NCBI GenBank assembly: GCA_016927125.1
Contig: JAFGNG010000253.1
Coordinates: 1 to 8,215, forward strand
Direction of reading: 5' to 3'
From: Planctomycetota bacterium
GTDB lineage: Bacteria; Planctomycetota; SZUA-567; JAFGNG01
Length of the DNA stretch: 8,215 nucleotides
Shown here piece after piece: positions 1 through 5,383 of the stretch (the stretch's first letter is position 1; the number at the start of each line of letters is the position of its first letter). The notes beneath the pieces were generated by a model. It ran no database searches, was not told where the DNA came from, and saw only the letters and a program-made list of their open reading frames with translations. A program made the position numbers and the translations under genes.

Positions 1-1538
1 ACCTCCGGCAGGTCAAGCCCCTCGCGCAGGAGGTTGACGCCGATCAGGGCGTCGAACGCGCCGAGGCGGAGGTTTTTAAGAATATCCACCCGTTCGAGCG
101 CCTGAATATCGGAATGGAGGTACATGGTGCGCAATCCTGCCTCTCGGCAGAATTCATCCAGATCCTCCGCCAGCCGCTTGGTCAGGGTGGTAACCAGCAC
201 GCGCGAACCTTTCTCCGCGCAAGCCTTGATCTCCTTCAAAATATCCTTGACCTGGCCCTCGGCCGGGCGCACTTCGATCGGTGGGTCCACCAGCCCCGTG
301 GGCCGGGTAAAGAGCTCCACCGGCTGATTCCTGGAAAGTTCCAGTTCATACTCCTTGGGGGTCGCGGAGAGATAGATCGTCAGCGGCTGCATGGCCTGGA
401 ACTCTTCAAAGCGGAGCGGCCGGTTATCCAAGGCCGAGGGGAGCCGGAAGCCATGCTCAACCAGGGTCAGCTTGCGGGAACGGTCGCCGTTAAACATTCC
501 GCGAACCTGCGGGATAGAAACATGCGACTCGTCAATAATCAGCAAAAACTCCTTGGGGAAGTAGTCCAGCAGGCAGGCGGGGCGTTCGCCCGGTGCGCGC
601 CCGTCAAAGTGGCGGGAATAATTCTCCACTCCCTGGCAATAGCCAATCTCGCGCAACATCTCCATGTCATAGCGGGTGCGGCTTTCCAGGCGCTGGGCTT
701 CCAGCAGCTTGTCCTGCTGGTGGAGGAACTTAAGCTGCGTCTCCAGTTCGGCCTCAATCTCACCAATGCAATTCTCCACCGTGCCCTCTGCCATCACAAA
801 ATGCTTTGCCGGCAGGATGGAAAACTGCTGGTGTTTGCGCAGGACATCCCCGGTTAACGGGTCCACCTCGGAGATGGCATCCACCTCGTCGCCGAAGAGC
901 TCAATCCTCACCACCTCCTGCTGGTATGTCGGCCAGACTTCGATCACATCCCCGGCCACGCGGATATTGCCCCGGGAGAAGCCGACATCATTCCTGACGT
1001 ACTGCACATAGACCAGGTGGCGCAGGATCTCCTCGCGGGAAATCGTCTGCCCCACCCCCAGGGCCAGGCGGAGTTTTTTGTAATCCCCGGGACGGCCTAG
1101 GCCATAGATACAGGATACCGAGGCCACCACGATCACATCCTGGCGCAGCATCAGGCTGGTGGTTGCCGAGAGTCGCAGTCGGTCAATATTTTCATTGATG
1201 GAGGCGTCTTTTTCAATATAGACATCGGAGGCGGGCAGGTAGGCCTCGGGCTGGTAGTAGTCATAATAAGAGATAAAGTATTCCACTGCGTTCTCGGGGA
1301 AGAAGCTCTTGAATTCCCCATAGAGCTGTGCGCAGAGGGTCTTGTTGTGGGAAAGCACCAGCACTGGCAGATCAAACTGGGCAATCACATTGGCAAGCAC
1401 AAAGGTCTTACCCGAGCCGGTTACCCCCAGCAAGGTCTGGTGAGGCTGCTTCTCCCGGATACCATTTGCCAGCTCCGCAATTGCCCGCGGCTGTTCTCCG
1501 GCAGGCTCATAGGGGCTATGGATATGAAAAATGCTCAT
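1..1538 (-). CDS. uvrB: UvrABC excinuclease subunit B (partial, 3' end beyond left edge)
   Basis: UvrB is the damage-verifying, helicase-like subunit of nucleotide excision repair; it is loaded onto DNA by UvrA and then recruits UvrC for incision. I read about 512 codons from ATG at 1538 to the window edge. Visible motifs are Walker A GVTGSGKT (residues 38-45), NKTLCAQLYGEF (65-76), the tyrosine-rich beta-hairpin YYDYYQPEAY (91-100), the Walker B/DEAD-like IIDESH (D336, E337), the LSATP motif near residue 390, and at the edge LLREGLDLPE, the family's motif V. E. coli UvrB has about 673 residues, so motif VI and the C-terminal UVR domain that contacts UvrC lie outside the window. The N-terminus MSIFHIHSPYEPAGEQP aligns with the normal UvrB start. 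The ribosome-binding site is weak: no clear AGGAGG is seen upstream. The ORF is open to the edge with no frameshift seen. It has its own promoter signal (1611-1639). Confidence 0.97.
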   Translation of the reverse strand, partial: MSIFHIHSPYEPAGEQPRAIAELANGIREKQPHQTLLGVTGSGKTFVLANVIAQFDLPVLVLSHNKTLCAQLYGEFKSFFPENAVEYFISYYDYYQPEAYLPASDVYIEKDASINENIDRLRLSATTSLMLRQDVIVVASVSCIYGLGRPGDYKKLRLALGVGQTISREEILRHLVYVQYVRNDVGFSRGNIRVAGDVIEVWPTYQQEVVRIELFGDEVDAISEVDPLTGDVLRKHQQFSILPAKHFVMAEGTVENCIGEIEAELETQLKFLHQQDKLLEAQRLESRTRYDMEMLREIGYCQGVENYSRHFDGRAPGERPACLLDYFPKEFLLIIDESHVSIPQVRGMFNGDRSRKLTLVEHGFRLPSALDNRPLRFEEFQAMQPLTIYLSATPKEYELELSRNQPVELFTRPTGLVDPPIEVRPAEGQVKDILKEIKACAEKGSRVLVTTLTKRLAEDLDEFCREAGLRTMYLHSDIQALERVDILKNLRLGAFDALIGVNLLREGLDLPE

Positions 1539-1568
1539 CTTGACCGGCTTTCGGAAAACTACATGCCA

Positions 1569-1594
1569 AAGGGGCAGCTCCCCGGCCGCCCCCT
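1569..1594 (-). other. GC-rich hairpin in the uvrB leader
   Basis: On the minus strand AGGGGGC (1594-1588) can pair with GCCCCTT (1575-1569) around a 12-base loop, with one G-T wobble. An alternative smaller stem, GGGG-AGCTG-CCCC, overlaps it. Only three T residues follow, so it is a poor intrinsic terminator. Because it sits between the predicted uvrB promoter and the uvrB start, it would be part of the 5' untranslated leader and might affect mRNA stability or cause weak attenuation. The pairing is seen in the sequence; the role is inference. Confidence 0.35.
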
Positions 1595-1610
1595 GAATAT
1601 TGATAATCCC

Positions 1611-1639
1611 ATTATGGCAGAGCCGTTAGTCTTTGTCAA
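1611..1639 (-). promoter_or_regulatory. Predicted sigma70-type promoter for uvrB
   Basis: On the minus strand there is a perfect -35 box TTGACA (1639-1634), a 17-base spacer and CATAAT (1616-1611), which matches five of six bases of the TATAAT consensus. The -35 box lies within the final codons of the PilZ gene (the Phe-Asp-Lys codons) and the -10 box lies just after its stop. Transcription should begin near 1604 and give a leader of about 65 bases before the uvrB ATG at 1538. This is the best promoter match in the window. I saw no LexA-type operator (CTGT-N8-ACAG or GAAC-N4-GTTC) overlapping it. Confidence 0.65.
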
Positions 1640-1907
1640 ACTCCGCCCGGACAGTATAGCCGTTAATACATTTCTGGCAATCCAGAACCTGGGCATGGAG
1701 TTCCCGCTCCTGGTTTGAAATGGTCAACCTATCTCCCTTGGTGAAGGCGACCGCGGCAACAAAGTGCACCCCGCCATCAGAGAGATCCATGACCTGTGCT
1801 ATCGAGGGCCCGTCCTCATTCCTTACCCCTTCACAGGTAACCTGGATCTGATCATGCTTATAAATACGGTTTGCCTGGCGTCGTTCATTTTTATCCAATT
1901 GCACCAT
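1626..1907 (-). CDS. Single-domain PilZ protein, probable cyclic-di-GMP receptor
   Basis: This encodes a 93-residue soluble protein consisting of little more than a PilZ domain. PilZ domains bind the second messenger cyclic di-GMP through an N-terminal RxxxR and a downstream [D/N]xSxxG. Both are present: R10-x3-R14 in ERRQANR, and D41-L-S43-D-G-G46 followed by VHF, the typical beta-strand continuation. The C-terminal half (KGDRLTIS, then the last strands) fits the beta-barrel, and a CxxC pair (C77, C80) lies near the end. The frame continues upstream to another ATG at 1937, but ATG 1907 is preferred because GAGGAG lies just upstream and the family motif begins soon after. No signal peptide, membrane segment or output domain is present, so it probably acts by binding a partner. 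The target process (motility, exopolysaccharide or other) cannot be told. It lies 98 bases after kdsB, and the uvrB promoter overlaps its 3' end. Confidence 0.85.
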   Translation of the reverse strand: MVQLDKNERRQANRIYKHDQIQVTCEGVRNEDGPSIAQVMDLSDGGVHFVAAVAFTKGDRLTISNQERELHAQVLDCQKCINGYTVRAEFDKD

Positions 1908-1911
1908 AAAA

Positions 1912-1917
1912 CTCCTC
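1912..1917 (-). promoter_or_regulatory. Ribosome-binding site that fixes the PilZ gene start
   Basis: The minus strand reads AGAGGAG-TTTT-ATG, a strong Shine-Dalgarno match ahead of ATG 1907. The alternative in-frame ATG at 1937 lacks a comparable site, so the shorter 93-residue product is favoured. Confidence 0.7.
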
Positions 1918-1923
1918 TCTTTT

Positions 1924-1974
1924 GGCTGATTCAGCAATTCGTCGGATATTAGGGCATAGTTGTATAAATCAGCC
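1924..1974 (-). repeat. Inverted repeat in the PilZ gene leader
   Basis: Two perfect 8-base arms, GGCTGATT (1924-1931) and AATCAGCC (1967-1974), are separated by 35 bases. The left arm also belongs to a compact palindrome (GCTGA-T-TCAGC, 1925-1935), so two alternative hairpins could form. The element lies between the kdsB stop and the PilZ ribosome-binding site. It could be a leader structure or an operator; function is unknown. Confidence 0.3.
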
Positions 1975-1989
1975 TCGCAGCATCAATAA
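1961..1989 (-). promoter_or_regulatory. Weak candidate promoter for the PilZ gene
   Basis: The minus strand has a TATACA -10-like box (1966-1961), 17 bases downstream of TTATTG (1989-1984), a poor -35 match. It follows a T-rich run just after the kdsB stop (about 1985-2000). The PilZ gene may instead be read through from kdsB. Support is only moderate for the -10 and weak for the -35. Confidence 0.25.
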
Positions 1990-2005
1990 AAAAAGAAAAG
2001 AGGGT

Positions 2006-2788
2006 TTATTTGCGCGTAATATTTTTGGCATACCGCTGGTAATCCTCTTCGGAGTCAATGCCGCAACCCGTGTAGTTGCTTATACCTGCGACAATTTTGA
2101 GGCCGGCGCCCAAGGCGCGCAACTGCTCCAGCTTTTCACGTTCTTCAAGTAGTGATGGCGGCAGGGATGAGTATGAGGCCAGGATCTCTCGCCGGTAGCC
2201 ATAGATGCCGAGGTGCATATATCCGAATATCCCTCCGGTAGGGATCGCTTCATCGCGGTCATGGGGAATGGGCGCGCGGGAGAAGTAGAGGCAGAATCCC
2301 ATGACATCCATCACCACCTTGACAACATTCGGATCTAGGAATTCTTCTTGCTTAACAATTGGCCGCGCCAGCGTGCTCATGCTGGCTTCAGGATTATCCT
2401 CCAGGAGATCCGCAACCATGAGGATCTCTTCCGCGGGCAGTTCCGGCTCATCCCCCTGGATATTAATGATAGTGGTGATGTTTTCAGGCAAACCCGCCGC
2501 CGCCTCGGCAATCCGGTCGGTACCGCTACGGTGGTTCGCGCGGGTCATTACTGCCCGGGCCTTGACTCCGGCGGCAGTGGTGTAAGCTGATACTACTTCG
2601 GCAATACGCTCGCTGTCGGTAGCGACCAGCACCTCCGCTATCCTGCCATTACTGGCAGCGCGCGCCTGCTCTGCCGCTTCTACCGCGTAGGTAATCAGCG
2701 CCCGCCCGGTATCGGCGCGCAAGAGCTTCTCCGGCATCCGGGTGGAAGCCAGCCGCGCGGGAATGATTATCGCTGTCTGCTCTGCCAT
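2006..2788 (-). CDS. kdsB: 3-deoxy-manno-octulosonate cytidylyltransferase (CMP-Kdo synthetase)
   Basis: KdsB is a cytosolic enzyme that couples Kdo to CTP, giving CMP-Kdo and pyrophosphate. This activates the sugar for lipid A-Kdo transfer in lipopolysaccharide synthesis. The 260-residue product opens with the nucleotide-binding signature IIPARLASTRMPEKLL (residues 8-23). It also carries VATDSERIAEVV (55-66), RANHRSGTDRIAEA (83-96), the metal-binding QGDEP (111-115, D113), HLGIYGYRRE (192-201) and GIDSEEDY (243-250), whose D245 corresponds to the second metal-binding aspartate region of the family. Length is close to the usual 245-260. The start ATG 2788 follows GGTGAGGA with about 5 bases of spacing. 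None of the other Kdo genes (kdsA, kdsC, kdsD, waaA) are adjacent here. The 142-base upstream gap from the zinc-ribbon gene suggests its own transcription start, but no convincing promoter was found there. Confidence 0.96.
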   Translation of the reverse strand: MAEQTAIIIPARLASTRMPEKLLRADTGRALITYAVEAAEQARAASNGRIAEVLVATDSERIAEVVSAYTTAAGVKARAVMTRANHRSGTDRIAEAAAGLPENITTIINIQGDEPELPAEEILMVADLLEDNPEASMSTLARPIVKQEEFLDPNVVKVVMDVMGFCLYFSRAPIPHDRDEAIPTGGIFGYMHLGIYGYRREILASYSSLPPSLLEEREKLEQLRALGAGLKIVAGISNYTGCGIDSEEDYQRYAKNITRK

Positions 2789-2827
2789 GCCATCCTCACC
2801 ATTTCACTGCCAATAGAAAGCTTATCC

Positions 2828-2901
2828 AAAAACCCTCTGTGAAAATAGTTTTTCAGCTTTTAAGAATGCGGGATTTTACAGGATTTGTAAACAGGGTTTT
2901 T
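2828..2901. repeat. Long-range inverted repeat upstream of kdsB
   Basis: AAAAACCCT (2828-2836) is the exact reverse complement of AGGGTTTTT (2893-2901), with 56 bases between. A further TGT/ACA pairing is possible inside with a 2-base bulge. It encloses the tighter dyad at 2875-2891. Because the arms are A/T-rich at the outside, coincidence cannot be excluded. It may be an mRNA leader fold or a pair of operator half-sites. Confidence 0.3.
2875..2891. promoter_or_regulatory. Operator-like dyad TTTACA-N5-TGTAAA upstream of kdsB
   Basis: A perfect 6-base inverted repeat (2875-2880 and 2886-2891) with a 5-base centre lies about 85 bases before the kdsB start. On the minus strand its TTTACA half also matches five of six bases of a -35 box, although the -10 17-18 bases later (CATTCT) is poor. 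The symmetry and length fit a dimeric repressor site in general, but I do not recognise it as a site of a known regulator. Confidence 0.3.
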
Positions 2902-2933
2902 TTTATTCCAGGAAGATCTGCGTGTTCGAAATT

Positions 2934-3221
2934 TTATTCCGAGCAACCCTGGTTATGCGGGCAGGTATCGCACTTGGGCTTGGGAGGGGTTTTATCCTCT
3001 GCGGCAGGCTTTTCCGAAGCGCTGCCATTCGCTCCCGGGCGCTTGTAATCGGTTTCGTAAAAACCCGAGCCTTTGAAGATAATCCCGGCGCCGCTGCCGA
3101 TCAGCCGGTTAAGCTTGAGCTTGCCGCATTCCGGGCACTTTCTCAGCACCTTGTCGGTCATCATCTGGAACTTTTCGAAGCGATAGTGACAACTGTCGCA
3201 TTCATACTCGTAGGTCGGCAT
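2934..3221 (-). CDS. FmdB-family zinc-ribbon protein
   Basis: This 95-residue protein starts with MPTYEYECDSC, the hallmark opening of the FmdB/CxxC_CxxC_SSSS putative regulatory family. Two pairs, C8-x2-C11 and C29-x2-C32, form a zinc ribbon. The family's GxGxxFKGSGFYxTDY segment follows at about residues 44-59, then a Pro/Lys/Glu linker and a second cysteine group near the end (C84, C87, C93 in CDTCPHNQGC). The family was named from a proposed regulator of formamidase, but its members' function is not established. The frame stays open further upstream to 3362, which would lie inside grpE; ATG 3221 is chosen because the family's conserved start is there, with AGGAAGAG just upstream. Only one base separates the grpE stop from this ATG, so the two are probably translationally coupled. 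Confidence 0.88.
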   Translation of the reverse strand: MPTYEYECDSCHYRFEKFQMMTDKVLRKCPECGKLKLNRLIGSGAGIIFKGSGFYETDYKRPGANGSASEKPAAEDKTPPKPKCDTCPHNQGCSE

Positions 3222-3222
3222 C

Positions 3223-3993
3223 TTACTCTTCCTTTTCGCTGGCGTTCTCGGTCTTGTGCTTCTGATTCTCTTTCGCTGCAGGCTGGCCGGCGGAAACCAC
3301 GACCTTGGCCGCGCGCAGGATCCGCTCGCCGAGTTTGTAGCCGGTCGCGATCTCTTCGACAATCAATCCCGCCGCAACCTCCGGGTGGGGGAGCTGGGTG
3401 ACCGCTTCATGCACCTTGGGATCGAACATTACTCCCGGAGCAGCGACAATTACCTCCAGTCCGCTTGCGGCGAGCGCCTTCCAGAATCCCTGCTGTACCA
3501 TCTCCAGTCCGGTAAAAAGGGCGTCAAAATCATGGTTCTCCCGCGCGGCAGCCAGGGCGCGCTTGAGATCGTCTAACGGGGCCAGCAGCCCGTCCAGGAC
3601 CGAGGCCTGCGTGTCGAGGCGGTCATCCTCCTGGCGGCGTAATACCCGCTTGCGATAATTCTCCAGATCCGCGCGCATGCGCTGGGAGAGCTGCAGGTAT
3701 TCATCGCGCTGGGCTTCGACTTCTTTGAGTGCGGTTGCCGGTACCATCATATCTTGTTCTTCTTTTCCTTTAGTTGCTTTCGGAGGCTCTTCTGGACCCT
3801 CTATGGCTTTTGCCCTGGTCTTCTCCTGGGCCTCTTTGCGGGTTTGCTTCTTCCGGGTCGACTTCTTAGCGGGTTTGGCTGAATCGAGATTCTTGACCTT
3901 GCTCTCATTCTCCATGTTGCCTTTGCCCTCCGCCTCCTTTTTCAGCAGGCGTGTCTGTTCACTCTCATTATTCTTAGGCGTATTATGCGTCAT
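3223..3993 (-). CDS. grpE: GrpE, nucleotide exchange factor of DnaK
   Basis: GrpE releases ADP from DnaK and acts as a dimer with a long paired helix. The 256-residue product has a long helical segment with heptad character (about 85-125, including QRMRADLENYRKR). The C-terminal head follows (about 185-235) with the family signature MFDPKVHEAV, then GLIVEEIATGYKLGERILRAAKVVVS. It is longer than E. coli GrpE (197 residues) because of an N-terminal extension whose residues 38-63 are rich in Lys/Arg (KKSTRKKQTRKEAQEKTR), whereas GrpE N-termini are commonly acidic. Start choice is uncertain: ATG 3993 sits directly against GGGAG (spacing too short), while an internal Met27 (ATG 3915) follows GGAGGGCAAAGG at workable spacing and would give 230 residues. 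It lies 41 bases after dnaJ and 1 base before the zinc-ribbon gene. DnaK itself is not in the window. Confidence 0.94.
   Translation of the reverse strand: MTHNTPKNNESEQTRLLKKEAEGKGNMENESKVKNLDSAKPAKKSTRKKQTRKEAQEKTRAKAIEGPEEPPKATKGKEEQDMMVPATALKEVEAQRDEYLQLSQRMRADLENYRKRVLRRQEDDRLDTQASVLDGLLAPLDDLKRALAAARENHDFDALFTGLEMVQQGFWKALAASGLEVIVAAPGVMFDPKVHEAVTQLPHPEVAAGLIVEEIATGYKLGERILRAAKVVVSAGQPAAKENQKHKTENASEKEE
3226..3234 (-). promoter_or_regulatory. Ribosome-binding site of the zinc-ribbon gene inside grpE
   Basis: The last codons of grpE on the minus strand read AAGGAAGAG, followed by TAA, one base and ATG 3221. The AGGA core has about 8 bases of spacing to that ATG. This supports the short, family-consistent start and coupling to grpE translation. 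Confidence 0.6.
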
Positions 3994-4013
3994 CTCCCAC
4001 CCGCCGTTACCAT
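3990..4013 (-). other. Possible 7-codon ORF overlapping the grpE start by ATGA
   Basis: In the dnaJ-grpE gap a minus-strand ATG at 4013 opens a short frame encoding MVTAGGR. Its TGA stop (3992-3990) overlaps the grpE ATG (3993-3991) in the classic ATGA arrangement. A GAAGG sequence lies about 10 bases upstream of this mini-ORF. It could feed ribosomes into grpE by termination-reinitiation and so make up for the badly spaced Shine-Dalgarno of grpE. A frame this short can arise by chance. Confidence 0.2.
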
Positions 4014-4034
4014 TCCGGTTTTACCTTCGAAAAT

Positions 4035-5174
4035 TTACTCTTCTGTAAAATAATCCCTCAGCTTATCGAACATCCCTTTGCTGTGGGGAGAAACATTCTT
4101 GTCCTCGATCTCCGCGAGTTGCCGGAAGAGCGCTTCCTGCTTGGCATCGAGCTTCCGCGGGGTATGTACCAGCACCTTGACGATCTCGTCGCCGGTGCCG
4201 TGGCCGTGGACATTCTTGATCCCCTGGCCGCGCAGCCGGAAGATCTGCCCGCTCTGGGTGCCCCGCGGAATCTTCAAGCGTGCGTGCCCGTTGAGCGTTG
4301 GGACCTCAAGTTCCGTACCGAGCGCCGCTTGGGAAAAGGTGATTCCCATCTCGCAGTACAGGTCGTCGTTATGCCGTTCGAAGAAATCATCCGGTTTTAC
4401 CATGATATAGCAGAAGAGATCCCCGCGCGGCCCGTTCTGCGGCCCGGGTTCGCCTTCATTGGCAACCCGCATCCGGGTGCCATCCTCAACCCCGGCCGGA
4501 ATATTGATCTTGATCCTGACATTCTTCACTTCCCGCCCCGAGCCCCGGCAACTGCCGCAAGGGTTTTTGATAACCTTGCCCGCGCCGTTGCACTGGGGAC
4601 AAGTAGTCGCCACAGAGAAGAACCCCTGCGAGCGGTAAACCTGGCCCTGGCCGTTGCAGGACGGGCAGACTGTCGGCTGGCTTCCGGAGGCCGCGCCGGT
4701 GCCGCTGCATTTCTCGCACAGCTCCGAACGTCGCAGGTCAATGGTCTTGGAGCAGCCAAAGGCGGCTTCCTTGAAGGAAATACTCACCCGGCACTTCAGG
4801 CTGGCCCCGGCGCGCACGCCGTTATAGCCCCGGCGTCCGCCCATGCCGCCGAAGATGCCGTCGAAAATCCCGCCCCCGCCGCCCCCGCCGAAAATATCGG
4901 AGAAGTGGCTGAAGATGTCTTCGAAATTGCTGAAGCCGATACCCTCGGAGGCCAGGCCGTCATGCCCGTAGCGGTCGTAGCGGGAGCGCTTGTCGCTGTC
5001 CCGCAGAACCTCATATGCCTCTGCCGCTTCCTTGAATTTTTCCTCCGCCTGATGATCACCCTTGTTGCGGTCGGGGTGATACTTCATGGCCATCTTGCGA
5101 TAGGCTTTCTTGATCTCATCGTCGCTGGCATCGCGCGCAACTCCGAGGACTTCGTAGTAATCTCTTTTGGCCAT
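4035..5174 (-). CDS. dnaJ: Molecular chaperone DnaJ (class A Hsp40)
   Basis: DnaJ delivers unfolded clients to DnaK and stimulates its ATPase. The 379-residue product has the complete class A architecture. The J domain spans residues 1-70 with the invariant HPD at 33-35 (KYHPDRNKG), followed by a Gly/Phe-rich region (about 76-118). The zinc-binding region has four CxxCxGxG repeats (C153/C156, C170/C173, C192/C195, C206/C209), and the two C-terminal substrate-binding beta domains follow (KINIPAGVEDGTRMR, then PRGTQSGQIFRLRGQG). No motif is lost, and length matches E. coli DnaJ (376). MAKRDYYEVLGV is the canonical start. The Shine-Dalgarno is weak (GTGAG about 9 bases upstream). A TATAAT box lies about 60 bases upstream. 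grpE follows after 41 bases, probably on the same transcript. Confidence 0.98.
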   Translation of the reverse strand: MAKRDYYEVLGVARDASDDEIKKAYRKMAMKYHPDRNKGDHQAEEKFKEAAEAYEVLRDSDKRSRYDRYGHDGLASEGIGFSNFEDIFSHFSDIFGGGGGGGIFDGIFGGMGGRRGYNGVRAGASLKCRVSISFKEAAFGCSKTIDLRRSELCEKCSGTGAASGSQPTVCPSCNGQGQVYRSQGFFSVATTCPQCNGAGKVIKNPCGSCRGSGREVKNVRIKINIPAGVEDGTRMRVANEGEPGPQNGPRGDLFCYIMVKPDDFFERHNDDLYCEMGITFSQAALGTELEVPTLNGHARLKIPRGTQSGQIFRLRGQGIKNVHGHGTGDEIVKVLVHTPRKLDAKQEALFRQLAEIEDKNVSPHSKGMFDKLRDYFTEE

Positions 5175-5235
5175 GGTTTAAATCTCACTACCAGTGCAGC
5201 GGATAAATTTTGTCGGCCTCATCCCGGTCGCGCTC

Positions 5236-5241
5236 ATTATA
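5236..5241 (-). promoter_or_regulatory. TATAAT -10 box upstream of dnaJ
   Basis: The minus strand has a perfect TATAAT at 5241-5236, placing transcription start near 5229 and a leader of about 55 bases before dnaJ. The hexamer at the expected -35 position with 17-base spacing is GTGCTG, a poor match, so an activator or alternative sigma factor would be needed. The bases just upstream (AAAGGCG-CGC-CGCTTTT) can form a hairpin with a T-rich 3' side, so part of this element could instead end readthrough from groEL. I see no CIRCE element (TTAGCACTC-N9-GAGTGCTAA) and no good sigma32 promoter. Confidence 0.4.
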
Positions 5242-5304
5242 AAAAGCGGCGCGCCTTTCAGCACTGGCCAAGGAGGCGCACCGCAGAGATTTGCAAAATG
5301 CTAA

Positions 5305-5342
5305 GGCCGTGAATAATAAGGATCAACCGCTTATTCACTGCC
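5305..5342. repeat. 12-base inverted repeat between groEL and dnaJ
   Basis: GGCCGTGAATAA (5305-5316) and TTATTCACTGCC (5331-5342) are complementary at 11 of 12 positions, including a perfect 8-base core GTGAATAA/TTATTCAC, around a 14-base centre. The dyad begins about 40 bases after the groEL stop and lies upstream of the dnaJ -10 box. In RNA read from the minus strand it would be a stable hairpin followed by TTAGCATTTTGC, not a clean U-tract. It may be an imperfect terminator or RNA 3' end of the groE message, or an operator for dnaJ. It is not CIRCE. Confidence 0.5.
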
Positions 5343-5383
5343 CCGTCCTGTCCAGGCAGAAAGCCGGGGGAGTTTTTATTCTA

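Noticed and set aside
1908..1937. Ten extra N-terminal residues for the PilZ protein from ATG 1937
   Set aside because: GAGGAG falls inside this extension, just before ATG 1907, where the domain begins. The longer start has no comparable ribosome-binding site.
3222..3362. Upstream extension of the zinc-ribbon gene to ATG 3362
   Set aside because: The added 47 residues are an out-of-frame reading of grpE. The family's conserved start MPTYEYEC is at 3221 with its own ribosome-binding site.
5242..5259. Intrinsic terminator ahead of dnaJ (AAAGGCG-CGC-CGCTTTT on the minus strand)
   Set aside because: The T residues form part of the stem and overlap the TATAAT box, so there is no separate U-tract. 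It is mentioned with the promoter but not called as a terminator.
4083..5312. A 409-codon open frame on the plus strand opposite dnaJ
   Set aside because: It is antisense to a complete DnaJ with every family motif. Its translation has no recognisable domain and is the Ala/Leu/Val/Gly-rich type produced by the complement of G+C-biased codons.
5349..5380. Terminator directly after the groEL stop (CCCC...GGGG pairing with inner CCTG-GA-CAGG)
   Set aside because: The stem is interrupted and no T-run follows on the transcribed strand, so it falls short of an intrinsic terminator.
5175..5383. CIRCE element for HrcA control of dnaJ
   Set aside because: Only a TTAGCA-like half is present. The required TTAGCACTC-N9-GAGTGCTAA inverted repeat was not found here or in the 7362-7402 gap.
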